Source: Suillus spraguei (Eukaryota; Basidiomycota; Agaricomycetes; Boletales; Suillaceae). From it: 24,486 nucleotides of DNA. Each line of letters begins with the position of its first letter. Position 1 is the stretch's first letter. Both the position numbers and the translations under genes were made by a program. Below are positions 1-10,258 of this stretch, piece after piece. The notes under the pieces were generated by a model, which did no database searches, was not told the DNA's origin, and saw nothing but the letters and a program-made list of their open reading frames with translations. Location of the stretch: the NCBI GenBank assembly GCA_016800925.1, contig JABCPU010000837.1, positions 1-24,486 on the forward strand, given 5' to 3'.

Positions 1-2800
1 GCAGACGACTTTGCTAAAGGCGGACTGAATAAACTACCCCATGAACGCCCCGGTATTGATCATCAGATTGATACTAAACCCGGTTTCATCCCTCGCACAT
101 CTAAGGTTTACCCACTATCGGAAAAAGAACGTGCTGCCGTCAAAAACGTTTATCGATGAAAACATTGCAAAGGGCTTTATCTCAGAATCAAAGTCGCCCC
201 AAGCTAGTGGCTTCTTCTTTGTGGGAAAGAAGAGTGGAGAATTGCACCCCTGTCAAGATTATTGCTACATCAATGATTAGACGGTCAAGAACACTTATCT
301 GCTCCCACTCCCTATTTCCCTCGTCGCATGCCTTCACAACGCACGATTCTTTATGAAAATGGATATTCAGTCCGGTTATAATAACATTCGCATCCATCCC
401 GACGATCGCTGGAAAGCAGCATTTACTACGGAATTTGGCCTCTGCAATTCCCTGCAACTTTCCAAGCATACATGAATTGTACCTTCCAACAGGAAATCAA
501 TGAAGGATGGATGGTTATATACATGGACGATATCCTGATTTTCTTCACAACTATGGCAGAACACCGCGAATGAACAAGACAAGTATTGATGAAAATATGA
601 AAGGAACACTTGTTCCTGAAACCAGAGAAATGCACCTTCGATGCAGAAGAAGTGGAATATCTTGGAATGATAATTCACCCTGGACAAGTTGCTATGGACA
701 CTGCCAAGACCAAGGGAATTGCCAAATGGCCAGTTCCAAAATCTGTAAAAGACATTTGATCATTCCTCAGCTTTTGCAACTTCTACCGAATGTTCATCTC
801 CCACTACTCTGACATTGCCCGACCCCTTATTGAATTAACAAAGAAAGATAAGGCCTTTGACTGGTCAACCGAATGTATGGACACCTTCAACAAACTGAAA
901 TGACGCTTCACATCCCAACCGGTACTTTGTAACCCTGATCCTTCCGACAATTTGCTATCGCTACCGACGCTTCGCTTGTAGCAACTGGTGGAGTTCTCTT
1001 GCAGACTGATGAGAATGGTGTTTATCACCCATGCGCATACCTCTCACAGTCTTTGAACCCCGCAGAATGCAATTACCAGATCTTTGATCGGGAACTCCTT
1101 GCCGTAATCCGGGCATTGAATGAATGGCATCATTATCTTGAAGGAAACCCGCACCCCGTCCTGGTATTCACTGACCACAAGAATCTTCTGTACTTTAGAA
1201 GTGCAGGTACCAAATTGGCAGTACCTGATGCACTATCTCGCCGGCCCGACTACAACTCCAGCAAAGACGATAACGAAGACCAGACTCTCCTCCCTGACGC
1301 TCTATTCGTTCATCTTATTGACACCGACCTGAAGGATGTTTTGTCATCCTCTGACCCCCTCGATGACCCTGTCTTCAAGACAGCATCTGACGCCCTTGAT
1401 GGGTATGCCTTCCCCCTATGAAGTCAGCACTCTCTGACTGGAAGATTGAGGAGAACGTCCTCTATTGTAAGAATTGTGCCTACATTCCACCAGCACATCA
1501 TCCCGATATCTTGAAAAGGTATCATGATCATCCTACCACGGGACATCCCGGTAGATTCAAAACTGAAGAACTTGTCAAACAAGAAGCCTGGTGGCCCGCT
1601 ATGGGCTCCTATATTCGGAAATATGTAGAGGGTTGCGCCCTTTGTCAGCAAATGAAAGCGGATACACATCCTGTTCGACCTCCGCTTACCCTGATCCCCT
1701 CATCTGCGACTCGACCTTTTTCTCAGGTCTCTGTCGATCTTATCACTGACCTCCCCATCTCTGGAGGCTTTGACAGTATCATGGTCGTGGTAGACCATGG
1801 CCTTATGAAGGGGGTAATTATTATCCCTTGTCTGAAAACCATCACTTCCGAGGGTGTTGCCAAATTGTTCTTGAAGCACATCTATCATCAATTTGGACTC
1901 CATGACAAAGTCATCTCTGATCGTGGCCTGCAGTTCCTATCTCATTTCTCCAAGGAACTTGCCCGACTTCTCGACTACGTCATTGCCCCATCTACGGCTT
2001 ATCACCCCCAGACTGATGGTCAAACTGAGCAGCTCAATCAAGAGCTAGAAACGTACCTGCGCATCTATTGTCGCAATAACCCTGAAGATTGGATAGAACA
2101 CCTACCAATCGCCAAATTTGTCCACAACCACCGAAAACACGATGCAAGGAATGCATCACCCTTCTACCTAATGATGGGATATGAACCATGCGCCATCCCT
2201 CATCTGATCCCTGACTCCTCTGTCCCTGCAGTAGAAGATCGAGTACGATCTCTGCAGAAGATAAGAGAAGAAGCAATTGCCTGCCATAATATTGCCATGC
2301 AAACAATGGCCGAACGATCCCGAGGAGAGAAGTATACCCCATGGAAGATTGGAGATCAGGTCTGGCAATCAGCAGCCAATCTCAGACTGAAACTCCCATC
2401 ATGGAAACTCGCACCAAAACGATACGGACCATTCCCTATCATTGCAGTTCTATCGCCAATCATGTTTACACTTAAACTCCCTCAGCAATGGAAGATCCAC
2501 CCCACGTTCCATGCTTCGGTCTTATCATCATATAGTGAAAATGACGTACACGGCCCAAACTTCCTAGAACCCCCACCTGACATCATCGAAGAAGAAGAAG
2601 AATATGAAGTCGAAGTGATTCTTTCTCACAAAGGAACCGGCAGTTGCCGAAGATACCTTGTGACATGGAAAGAATATTCATCGGGGGATAATGAATGGAT
2701 TCCAGAAGGAAACCTGAAGAACTCCACTCAAATCCTTAACGCCTATAAAAAGCGAAATTCATTGTTACACCCCAGTATCTCCACAGTCAATCGTCTAAAT
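1..2800 (+). pseudogene. pol: Gypsy-1 copy 1 pol remnant: RT, RNase H, integrase, chromodomain
   Basis: Reverse transcribes and integrates the element in intact relatives. The RT catalytic YMDD is at 520-531. RNase H runs from about 960 and includes TDAS and the FTDHKNL motif. Integrase follows from 1418 with an HHCC zinc region (ending CALCQQ) and the catalytic triad at D 1736-1738, D 1919-1921 and E 2027-2029, an exact D-35-E spacing. A chromodomain (EEEEYEVEV onward, about 2588-2760) identifies a chromovirus. Damage: one extra A in the run near 144-150, TAG 278-280, a 30-bp in-frame deletion near 430 that removes the RT region before GLCN, TGA at 571-573, 598-600 and 901-903, a 75-bp in-frame deletion at about 1206 in the end of RNase H, and a 1-nt deletion near 1405. 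The segment 1418-2890 is one open frame and reads through into ORF3. Confidence 0.93.
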
Positions 2801-3856
2801 ATGTCTCAATCATCCACATCTACCTCGTCTTCATCAAACGTCTTGAGTCTTGTCGACTCATCGCCATTTGCACTCCCCGAAACCCCATAACAAATCCAGT
2901 CTATGTGGGAGGCTGTAATCCTTGACCCATCATACACCGAACGCCTCGACTCCCATGTCCTTCACACCAATGATATCGTGCAAAAAGAATTGATTTTTAT
3001 CATGAGGACTGCTGAACTCCTCCTAACACCCGCTGCCATTACAAACCAAGCCCTCGCCATGCATTACGTGCAAGGGACTATCAAGAAAGCCATTGTCCGG
3101 CTTCTTGCTACCAAGAATTTTATGGACACTATCCTAGCCATCGACAAACGACACGCCACACACCATGAGGTCATTGATTTAACTCATGACACTCCTGAAC
3201 GAGAAACTGCACCATCCCCAGTTTCTGTTCGCAGATCCCTTACACCCTTTGTGCCATCACCACCCTTGTCACCTGTAACAATGGAACTCGCCCTCCGAGA
3301 ACCATCACCATTCCTAGAACCAAACCCCACTCTGCCGCACTATTCTGATATCTTCCCAAGATCATCTGCTCACAGATTTGCACGGAGAAGACGTAACACC
3401 ATCAGAACCATAATGACTTTAGGAGTCAACCCCCTCAAAGTTCTTCAACCTCTCCAGTCCCCATTCCCTGATCGTACCGATGACCAATACACCATAGACA
3501 TTGGTAAAGAAGAAGAATTAGGACGCACTCACCAGCACTATGCCGACATCTTCTGCCATGGATGCTACCAACATGGCCATAAACTACACCACTGCTCCAA
3601 CTATTTCTGTCGTATATGCGGGACCTTTGCACCAGGACATCTTACAGATGTCTGTTGGACTCTTGATGGATGAACATTACTGAAGAAACAACCTGGAGAT
3701 AATGGTTATTATGCCGCGTTGAAGAAACTAGAAGAAGCCTTCGATCAAGTTGCTGCCACCAAAGAAAGAAATGGTGTACCAAGTACAGCCGATGCAGAAA
3801 ACTGGCTTGTAGACATTGAGCTTGATGCAGCCTGGACCAGTGGGCTAGACTTTTGA
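2801..3856 (+). pseudogene. Gypsy-1 ORF3, copy 1: extra protein with two tandem zinc knuckles
   Basis: A reading frame downstream of the chromodomain and before the 3' LTR, where most Ty3/Gypsy elements have nothing or an envelope gene. I chose ATG 2801 because it aligns with ATG 19442 in copy 2 (both start M-S). The frame is interrupted by TAA 2888-2890 and TGA 3671-3673 and otherwise continues to TGA 3854-3856. Visible parts are a Ser-rich start, a helical stretch, a Pro-rich middle, a basic patch (RFARRRR, possibly nuclear targeting), and a paired knuckle at 3554-3655 with pattern CX2CX4HX4C-X3-CX2CX6HX4C. No signal peptide or membrane segment is seen, so it is not an envelope. Nucleic-acid binding is inferred from the knuckles. 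Its N-terminal half is poorly conserved between the copies. Confidence 0.75.
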
Positions 3857-3880
3857 TTTGGTTCGGTGAACCAACTGCTT

Positions 3881-3893
3881 AAAAGAGGGGTAA
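3881..3893 (+). other. Polypurine tract of Gypsy-1 copy 1
   Basis: A purine run (AAAAGAGGGG, then TAA) lies directly 5' of the 3' LTR. It is the usual plus-strand primer site for reverse transcription. The matching position in copy 2 has AAAAAGGGGG then TAA. Confidence 0.8.
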
Positions 3894-4528
3894 TGTTACA
3901 GTCGTACGTGCCCCTATTCATTTTCCTTTCTATTCTCGATATCACGTGATATGGAGCTTATTGCTCAGACACTTCCACTTCCATCAGACATCACATGACT
4001 GTATGATTCAACTAGTATGTTGTCGATACATCATATCATGTGATGTCATGACTTCCCATGACTCCATTCTCGAACTCAGCCAGTTTAGCATATGCGTATG
4101 CTAAACATGTGCTTTTGTCTCTTACTCATGCATTTCAACACACTTGTACGATACATGCCTTCCTCATCAGGATACGCACTTATATTCCCATGGTTACCTG
4201 GTCTGTGCGCACATACGTACCTATATAAGCACAGTGTACTTGTAGTAGATTCCTTACTTTAATCTTACTGGGTTTTACCTGGATTCCTCTTTGCTAAAGA
4301 TCTCCAATCTTTAGTCATCTTGAATCGTCTCTAAGTCCAAGCACCCCTTAGCCTTAGTCTCTATTCTCATAGAACCTCTTAGACTTGTCTTTGAGGCTGA
4401 ACCCTTGATAGTACTCGGAATGTGTTCCTTGTACTTTCACCTTGTCCTCTTCTGGACATTGTAGAACTTCCCAGCAGACCGTCTGTGTCTTTTCACTGTC
4501 GCTGGTGATGCCACCCCTGTTCATAACA
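3894..4528 (+). repeat. 3' LTR of Gypsy-1 copy 1 (635 bp)
   Basis: Begins TGTTACA and ends TAACA, giving short inverted termini. It is about 160 bp longer than the LTRs of copy 2. The extra length is in the upstream (U3) part and contains several palindromes built on CAYRTG. The TATA box TATATAAG is at 4222-4229, and ACTTTAATCTT, the predicted transcript start and self-priming sequence, is at 4256-4266, 34 bp downstream. The part after the TATA box is closely similar to both LTRs of copy 2, whereas U3 is strongly diverged. Confidence 0.92.
4084..4105. repeat. Perfect hairpin palindrome in U3 of the copy 1 LTR
   Basis: Nine-base arms TTTAGCATA and TATGCTAAA surround a 4-nt TGCG loop. A near-identical structure occurs in the leader of copy 2 (12714-12733), where arms TTAGCATA and TACGCTAA surround CACG with one mismatch. 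Function is unknown; a regulator site or an RNA hairpin are both possible. Confidence 0.7.
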
Positions 4529-4535
4529 CAAGCAG

Positions 4536-5477
4536 TGTAAAGATACAACCTAACCTGGGCTGTAGATCAACTACCTCCTAAGTTAGTATGTGATTCTTGT
4601 GCTCCATCTAGTCTGCTTCACTTGCTAGGCAAGAATGTTCGACCCTAAAGGGAGATGCCTGTTAGTATAGTCAAGTTTGAGTCAAACCAGTGTGCAAATG
4701 TAGCATTGTAGTCAGTGGTAAGTTGCCATGGTCAGCGAAGATGCCGCCAGAACTAGCGTTGTAAGTAGCAGTACTAGTGTGGTCAAATCAATGCCTGTAA
4801 ATGTAATGTTGAGTGAGCAGAGATGAGCGGTAATGTCAGTGGTAGTGGTAAGGTGCGAGCGGTGCAAAGTAACAGGACAGAAGACTGCAGTACTTTCAGC
4901 AGTAAAGCAGCGGTGAGTGTGAAGTCAAGTAAAAATTGGGGTCGAAAGTCCAGTGGTAACGGTGAACAAACAATATTGATTAACGAGCAGTAAGAAACTT
5001 TGAAGACTAAGTCTACTACTGGGTGGTTCCAGAGCTAGACACTAATCCTGACCTATAGTACAGTAAAAATAATGTAATGTATTGTGCGGGCTATAATGTG
5101 CTTATATCCTATTTTGTATGTACCCGGGATACATTAGACGAAATCAGTAGTGCTCAGTGAAGTAACCACCAGTATGTAAATGTAGCGCGAGGCAGCTGCG
5201 GCACGAGGCAACATGTAATAAGACTTGCCATAGGATCAGTGATAAGTGGTCATATACAAACTACGCACCAAATGGAGCTATGCGGACAAGGCAAGGACAT
5301 GGAAGGACATTGGTTTGTGGAATGTGGTGCGGCAGTCGGTATGGTGTGTGGCAAGTGTGAGATGCTGCCGGCAATGCTAAAGGAGTAAGACAGTCTTAAA
5401 CAAGTAGAGATTCCTATAGACGTGAGACATGCATCAAAAGATAGGGCTTCATGGCCAGCACCAATATGTTTGTTACA
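4536..5477 (-). repeat. Solo LTR A of the LTR-3 family
   Basis: A 942-bp non-coding repeat on the minus strand. Read on that strand it begins TGTAACAAACATATTGG and ends TATCTTTACA, so it has TG...CA ends. It matches LTR C along its length. A conserved TATA region, GGATATAAGC on the minus strand, lies at about 5100-5109. Four-base flanks are GCAG (4532-4535) and GCGG (5478-5481), a duplication differing by one CpG-type transition. No internal retrotransposon region is attached, so it is a solo LTR, and it lies inside LTR B. Confidence 0.8.
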
Positions 5478-5968
5478 GCGGTAAGGAACTTTAAAGACTA
5501 AGTCTACTACTGGGTAGTTCCAGAGCTAGACACTAATCCTGACCTATAGTATGGTGAAAATAAGGTACTGCATTGTGCGGGCTATGACATGCTTATATCC
5601 TATTTCACATGTACTTGGGATGTGTTAGGTGAGATCAGTAGTGCTAAGTGAAGTAACCACCAGTATGTAAACATAGTGCGAGGCAGCTGTGGCATGAGGG
5701 AACATGTAATAAGATTTGCTGTAGAATCAGTGATAAGTGGTCATATACAAACTACACACCAAATGGTGCTATGTGGACGAGGCAAGGACATGGAAGGACA
5801 TTGGTTCATGGAACATGGTGCGGCAGTCGGTATGGTGTGCAGTAAGCATAAGATGCCACTGGCAATGCTAAAGGGGTAAGATGGCCTTAGACGAGTGGAG
5901 GTTCCAATAGATGTGAGATGTGTGCTAAAATATAGGGTTTCATGGCCAGTGCCAATATGTTCATCACA
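5478..5968 (-). repeat. Partial LTR B of the LTR-3 family, host of LTR A
   Basis: About 490 bp closely matching positions 4985-5477 of LTR A, so the two look like a tandem duplication. The GCGG/GCAG flanks of A indicate instead that A jumped into B. Read on the minus strand B begins TGTGATGAACATATTGG at 5968. Only 7 bp of its other half remain (4529-4535); the rest must lie beyond Gypsy-1 copy 1, left of the window. The short ORF at 5676-5879 is chance coding in LTR sequence. Confidence 0.75.
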
Positions 5969-6412
5969 ACGCCCCCATCACTTGCCACTTCTGCAGCAGT
6001 CTGCATAAGATGCAGGATTGTGTGGTCAAGGAAGGGTACATATGCAACAGTAAGATCATTAATAGGAATGGGCACATAGTTCTGCCAAATGAAAATGTGC
6101 TCCCTCGTCTTGGTCCTAATTTCCAACAAAGTCTTGACCACTACACAAGTGAAAGCCCTGCTACGGGTGCCAACACTACAGTATTGGGAAACTTGTACTG
6201 CCAAGTAGAACATGGGCGTGATGCCATGCTTGACATTGATCCTTCTGTCTTCTTGCACACTAATGCTGTTCACAGGACAGATGCTGAAGAGGAGCATGCT
6301 AATGACTTATGTCTTGTGCAGGACTTGTATGAGGCTAACAACGCTGATGCTTATGCTACTAGGAAATCTGACAAGGGAAAGACTGTGTGGTTTGACAGCA
6401 TCGAGATACCGC
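5969..6412 (+). pseudogene. gag: Gypsy-2 gag C-terminal part with zinc knuckle
   Basis: Frame 1 reads from the LTR B boundary through CHFC...H...C at 5983-6021 and then a stretch resembling the region after the knuckle in this Gypsy group (N-G-H-I-V-L-P-N). The knuckle is CX2CX3HX4C, one residue shorter than the usual CX2CX4HX4C, so it may be damaged. The frame ends within EIP at the insertion point of LTR Y and resumes in the same codon at 7343. The N-terminal capsid part is missing. The methionine at 6010 is not the true start, since the open frame and the knuckle begin earlier. Confidence 0.7.
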
Positions 6413-7338
6413 TGTGATGAACAAACTCACGCTGAGCTTGAAATGGCACATTTTCATATAGGTGTCAACTGGCAATCATTATCCTTACCCTTCAGCTTCA
6501 CTGTCCTATGTCATACCACTTTACCATGCATTTACCCCTATCTAATGGTATCATTCCACACTCCGGAAGCCTCATTGCAGCTTAGCGGCTGTACTACAGC
6601 AACTTTCCTGTGAAGCAGTGATCTTTGGCAATCTCCATGAACTCATTAGGCATCTTCAAGCAAGATTTACTGTCTGTCCAATGTCCATCCAGTCTCACCC
6701 AGTACATTATGTTTTGTAAAATGTAGTGCAGTCTTATTACGTGTCTGCTGCATGTTTATCCTATCTCTTCCATCTCCATAGCTATTCCTTAGTATAAAAT
6801 TCCTAGGTACCTGTACTCATTCCTTACCTCCCTCCTATAGTACACATGGTACTTAGGAATAGTCACCACTACTGTCTCTTACAGAATAAAGTCTTTTACT
6901 GAAGTAACTGTCTCTAAGAATTGCTTTACCGCTGCACACACCACCGCTCTTAACCGCTTTTCTCATGCTTCACCGCTTGCACGACCACTTTCCCACACTC
7001 CCACGCTTACCACAGCTTTACCGCTTGTTTTACCACAGAAGTTCCCACGCTTTACTGCAGTTTTACCGCTCATACTACCGCAGTTTTACCGCTTGTCTAC
7101 CGCATTCCCATGCTTACCGCTAGTTTCCCATGGACCGGAGGTCACCATTAGCATCTTGCTACCTCTGGCAGCATTCTCACACTGCAGGATGGGTATTAAC
7201 AAACTATACTAACTTAGCATTCCCTTTAGGGTTGAATGTTCTTACCTCGGAAGTGAAGCAGACTAGGCAGAGCACTAGACTTGCATACTAGCTTAGGCCA
7301 TGGTTTATCTATAGCCCAGGCTAGATTGTATCTTCACA
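6413..7338 (+). repeat. Solo LTR Y of the LTR-3 family, inserted in Gypsy-2 gag
   Basis: A 926-bp non-coding insert that begins TGTGATGAAC and ends ATCTTCACA, with 5-bp inverted termini TGTGA and TCACA. Flanks are CCGC (6409-6412) and CCAC (7339-7342). Removing the insert with one duplication joins GAG-ATA-CC to the downstream codons and gives a continuous E-I-P-P-R-P-K. Its last 140 bp (about 7195-7338) match the ends of LTRs A, C and X, and its middle matches LTR X from about 21630. Confidence 0.82.
6925..7135. repeat. Degenerate short repeats built on ACCGCTT in LTR Y
   Basis: More than ten imperfect copies of a roughly 10-nt unit such as TTTACCGCTT or TTTCCCACGCTT occur in this stretch. 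The equivalent part of LTR X (about 21740-21895) has the same array with more TpG and CpA variants. It is an internal feature of the LTR, not a separate element. Confidence 0.65.
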
Positions 7339-8283
7339 CCACCAAGACCAAAAGTGGGACCTTCCTCTAAAGCTGCTGATGCGGTTGAGGAGGTGATTTT
7401 ACCCCAAGTCAAAGCAAGTCCAACGCCCAACCCATGTACTAAGATTCTTAAGCCAGCAGCATCTACCGCCAATAGTACCCCATCCTCATCTTCAACACCT
7501 GTAATCTCTTCTTTGTCTACTGATACTGCCAACCCTCCTGCACCCCAATATAGGTACCAACACCCGCTAGAAGACAAGGACTCTGATGGATGTGTTGTTG
7601 ACCATATACTGGACTCTGACATCACCATACCAGTATGAGAACTAATTGCGGTAGCACTGGAAATCCACAAGAACCTCAAGGAAGCCACTACCAACAAGCA
7701 AGTTAGTGTTAATGCCATGGCAGTCAATGAGTTTGGCACCATGCCTGGCGCACAGGAACAGATAAAGTTTTGGAAGCATTACTGCTTACAAGACCCTGAT
7801 GGACACATGGTCACAGAACACTTTGCACCGCTGCAGGCCATTCTTGCCGTTACCAAGGGCCAAGTCTCGACATGCACGTTGGACTAGGGCACTGAATGTC
7901 TTGTTATGGTTATGCCAGTGAGAGTTTGGCATTCACTGGGTTCCATACTGCTGAGACCCAACCACAAGATTAATATGGAGTCAGCTAGCATGTCTACCAA
8001 TGAGATGCTAGGAGTCATCAAGAACCTACCACTAGACTTCAGAACCAGCAAAATGCTGTTCCAGGTACAAGTTGTTGAGACCACTAACTTTGACCTCCTG
8101 TTAGGAAGACCATTCTACATAATGATGACATGCAATACAGAGGACACACCAAGCAGTGAGCAGGATCTTACACTGACCGACCCCAATAATGGCAAGGTCA
8201 TACATATACGAATGCAGCCATGGGTAAAGAAATGTCAAGGTTGTCCCAAGTGCCCAGAGAAGTCAACTGAGCAGGATTTTTGA
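7339..8283 (+). pseudogene. Gypsy-2 gag-protease frame, protease with disrupted active site
   Basis: Frame 1 continues from gag through a Pro/Ser-rich linker into a retropepsin-like domain. The catalytic aspartate is read as L-D-stop-G-T-E at 7879-7896, with TAG 7885-7887 between Asp and Gly. The downstream landmark L-L-L-G-R-P-F-Y (about 8094-8117) is typical of the end of the protease in this group. A further stop is TGA 7636-7638. The frame ends at TGA 8281-8283, directly behind a GGATTTT slippery sequence, and the RT is in the -1 frame from that point. The order gag-protease in one frame and RT in the -1 frame follows from these positions. Confidence 0.72.
8274..8280 (+). promoter_or_regulatory. 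Candidate -1 frameshift site GGATTTT, Gypsy-2
   Basis: The heptamer reads G GAT TTT in the gag-protease frame and is followed at once by the stop TGA 8281-8283. In the -1 frame the previous stop is TGA 8268-8270, so the two frames overlap only at 8271-8280, which contains the heptamer. I see no strong hairpin just downstream. The same heptamer, stop and frame relation occur in Gypsy-1 at 13670. Confidence 0.6.
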
Positions 8284-9840
8284 GGATCAATGAGCTGCAA
8301 GTGCCACAGGGAGACTCACAAACTTTTCATTCTTCTTCTTTTGTTTCTCAAGAACCAGTTACCACTAAAGTTACTGCTACCATACCAAACCCCACTGACC
8401 ACATACTAGCACCCACTGTGCAACCACTACTCTTACAGAGCACTACTGCTGATACATCATCGTCTCCCTTAAACTGTCCTCAGTTAACTGCTCATTATTA
8501 TTATTTAACCTCTATGCATTCTTCCATTAATGCCAAGTCTACCAAAGCCTTTCACAGTGTTTATACCTATAATGAAACCATGCATTCCGATGTCTACAAA
8601 CCTGTAGGCAAGAAAGTCAACACTGTCCCAACTACCATGCCACCAGAGTACCATGTGCAACAGGAACTACCATCAGATTCTTTGGCTGGTTTACCAGAGT
8701 TACTACCACACCCACCAGACTTCATACCATGCAAGCAATTTACCCAAGAGAGAGCTGGCGCACTTGATCTAGATCCTGTGAAGTGGCTATGGCCAGAAGA
8801 GGACAAGCTTGTATGCTGGCTTGTCCACAAACATGAGACCACTTTCACTTGGGACACGTCAGAACATAACCGTCTAAATGAGAAGTACTTTCTGCCGTAC
8901 AAGATACCAATAGTACCACACACACTGTGGGTGGAGCACAGTATCCCAATCCCTCCTGCTATGCTGGTGAAGGTTGTTGGTATTATCAAGGAAAAGATTG
9001 CATCTGGCGTGTACGAGCCATCAATGGCATCTTACCACTCATGATGGTTCTGTGTTGTTAAGAAAGACAGCACATCACTGTGTATAGTTCACGACCTCCA
9101 ACCACTAAACAGGGTAACTATTGAGAATGCTTCCATTCCTCCCTTTGTCAAACATCTTGCTGAATAATTTGCCAGCTACGCTGTGTACAGCATGATGGAC
9201 TTGTTTTCAGGATATAATCAGCAGTTGCTACATGTTGACTCATGCAATATGACCACTTTTGGCACACTGCTGGGGCCTTACTGGCTAACCACGCTTCCAA
9301 TGGGCCACACTAACAGCATACAGCTCTTCCAAGGTGACATTTGCTTTGCCCTACAAGATGAGATCCCTGTGTATATGTTTCCATTCATTGATGACATTGC
9401 CGTGAAATCAGTAAAGACACAGTATCAGAGAGCTGATGGCTCATACAAAACTATACCAGAGAATGCTGGCATTCACCACTTCATCTGGGAACATCTTATT
9501 GTTGTTAACTGCATCTTACATCACTTGCGTATGGTTAGACTAACCATTTCCACCAAAAAGTTTGTCTTAGCTGCATCTACCACCAATATTGTAGGGCACA
9601 TGTATACCTTCAAGGGGCATGTACTGGAATCCGGGAAGGTAGAAAAGATCCATGATTAGCCTGAGTGTAGCACCATTACACATGTGTGGGGCTTCCTAGG
9701 TACCTGCAGCATCTTGCATATCTTCATCAAGGACTTCACTAAGATAGCAAGACCACTAGTAGCGCTGACATGCAAGAACATCATATTTGAATGGTGTCAC
9801 AAACAACAGGTAGCTATGCAAGTGCTCAAAGATGCAATTA
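8280..9840 (+). pseudogene. pol: Gypsy-2 reverse transcriptase and start of RNase H
   Basis: One frame (0) carries the N-terminal extension, then RT from about 8935: V-E-H-S-I-P-I-P-P, I-A-S-G-V-Y-E-P-S, I-V-H-D-L-Q-P-L-N, D-L-F-S-G-Y, L-P-M-G-H-T-N-S, and the catalytic F-I-D-D-I near 9388-9402 in place of Y-x-D-D. The connection and first RNase H residues follow (G-F-L-G-T, then I-A-R-P-L). Three in-frame stops break it: TGA 9042-9044, TAA 9165-9167 and TAG 9657-9659. The first fits CGA to TGA and the last TGG to TAG, as expected for deamination. RNase H stops after L-K-D-A-I, where a deletion joins it to integrase. Confidence 0.85.
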
Positions 9841-10258
9841 TGGGCCAGCATTTATTGTGGTGGTAGATGATTTAGCTAACCGATATGGGATTTACCCTAT
9901 ACACATCTCTCCTTATAACTCACAAGCCAATAGCATTGTTGAGTGGCGTCATTATGATGTCCAGGAGGCCATCATGAAAAGTTGTGAGGGGGATGAGTCC
10001 TGCTGGTACCAAACCATTCATACCATGTTCTTGGCCGAGCATGTCACCATTCATCATGATACTGGACTACTGCCATATTTCATGGTTCACGGCATGAAGC
10101 CAATCTTTCCATTTGATCTCACTGAAAGCACTTTTCTAGTAGACCTACCCAGTCAAGAGATGTTCTCTACTACCAACCTCATTGCTTACCGCATGCAGCA
10201 GTTACAGAAGTGGCAAGAAGATCTCTGTGGCATCAGAGAAAAGGTCATTAAGGCAAGG
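9841..10258 (+). pseudogene. Gypsy-2 integrase core, N-terminally deleted
   Basis: Frame 2 begins at a degenerate N-Y-G-P-A-F, corresponding to D-N-G-P-E-F around the second catalytic Asp, then D-D-L-A-N-R-Y-G-I, S-P-Y-N-S-Q-A-N-S-I-V-E-W containing the catalytic Glu, and H-G-M-K-P-I-F-P-F-D. The zinc-binding domain, the first catalytic Asp and most of RNase H are missing between about 9835 and 9845, so an internal deletion of unknown size (probably over 1 kb from the normal spacing) fused RNase H to integrase with a frame change. The reading frame is cut at K-A-R by the insertion at 10259. Confidence 0.8.

Larger units (their letters stand above)
1..4528 (+). mobile_element. Gypsy-1 copy 1, Ty3/Gypsy chromovirus, 5' part outside window
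   Basis: This is the 3' portion of an LTR retrotransposon. The order is RT, RNase H, integrase, chromodomain, ORF3, polypurine tract and 3' LTR. Base 1 aligns with base 14918 of the second copy, and the two are collinear and highly similar through pol. It ends at the 3' LTR terminus TAACA at 4528. The 5' LTR, gag and protease lie to the left of the window, so its target duplication cannot be confirmed. It appears to sit 7 bp from solo LTR A, inside the older LTR B, because the 7 bases after it (4529-4535) resemble the matching stretch of that LTR. Confidence 0.93.

Noticed and set aside
5478..5968. Tandem 490-bp duplication next to 4985-5477.
   Set aside because: The GCAG/GCGG flanks of LTR A and the position of the break inside the LTR fit one LTR jumping into another better than a tandem duplication.
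7210..7330. A 140-bp repeat found at 4540-4680, 7195-7338, 21495-21622 and 21930-22073, with a GTTCGACCC-like box, considered as a tRNA-derived SINE.
   Set aside because: It is always the terminal part of an LTR-3 copy ending TTYACA, and no proper A box at the right distance was found.
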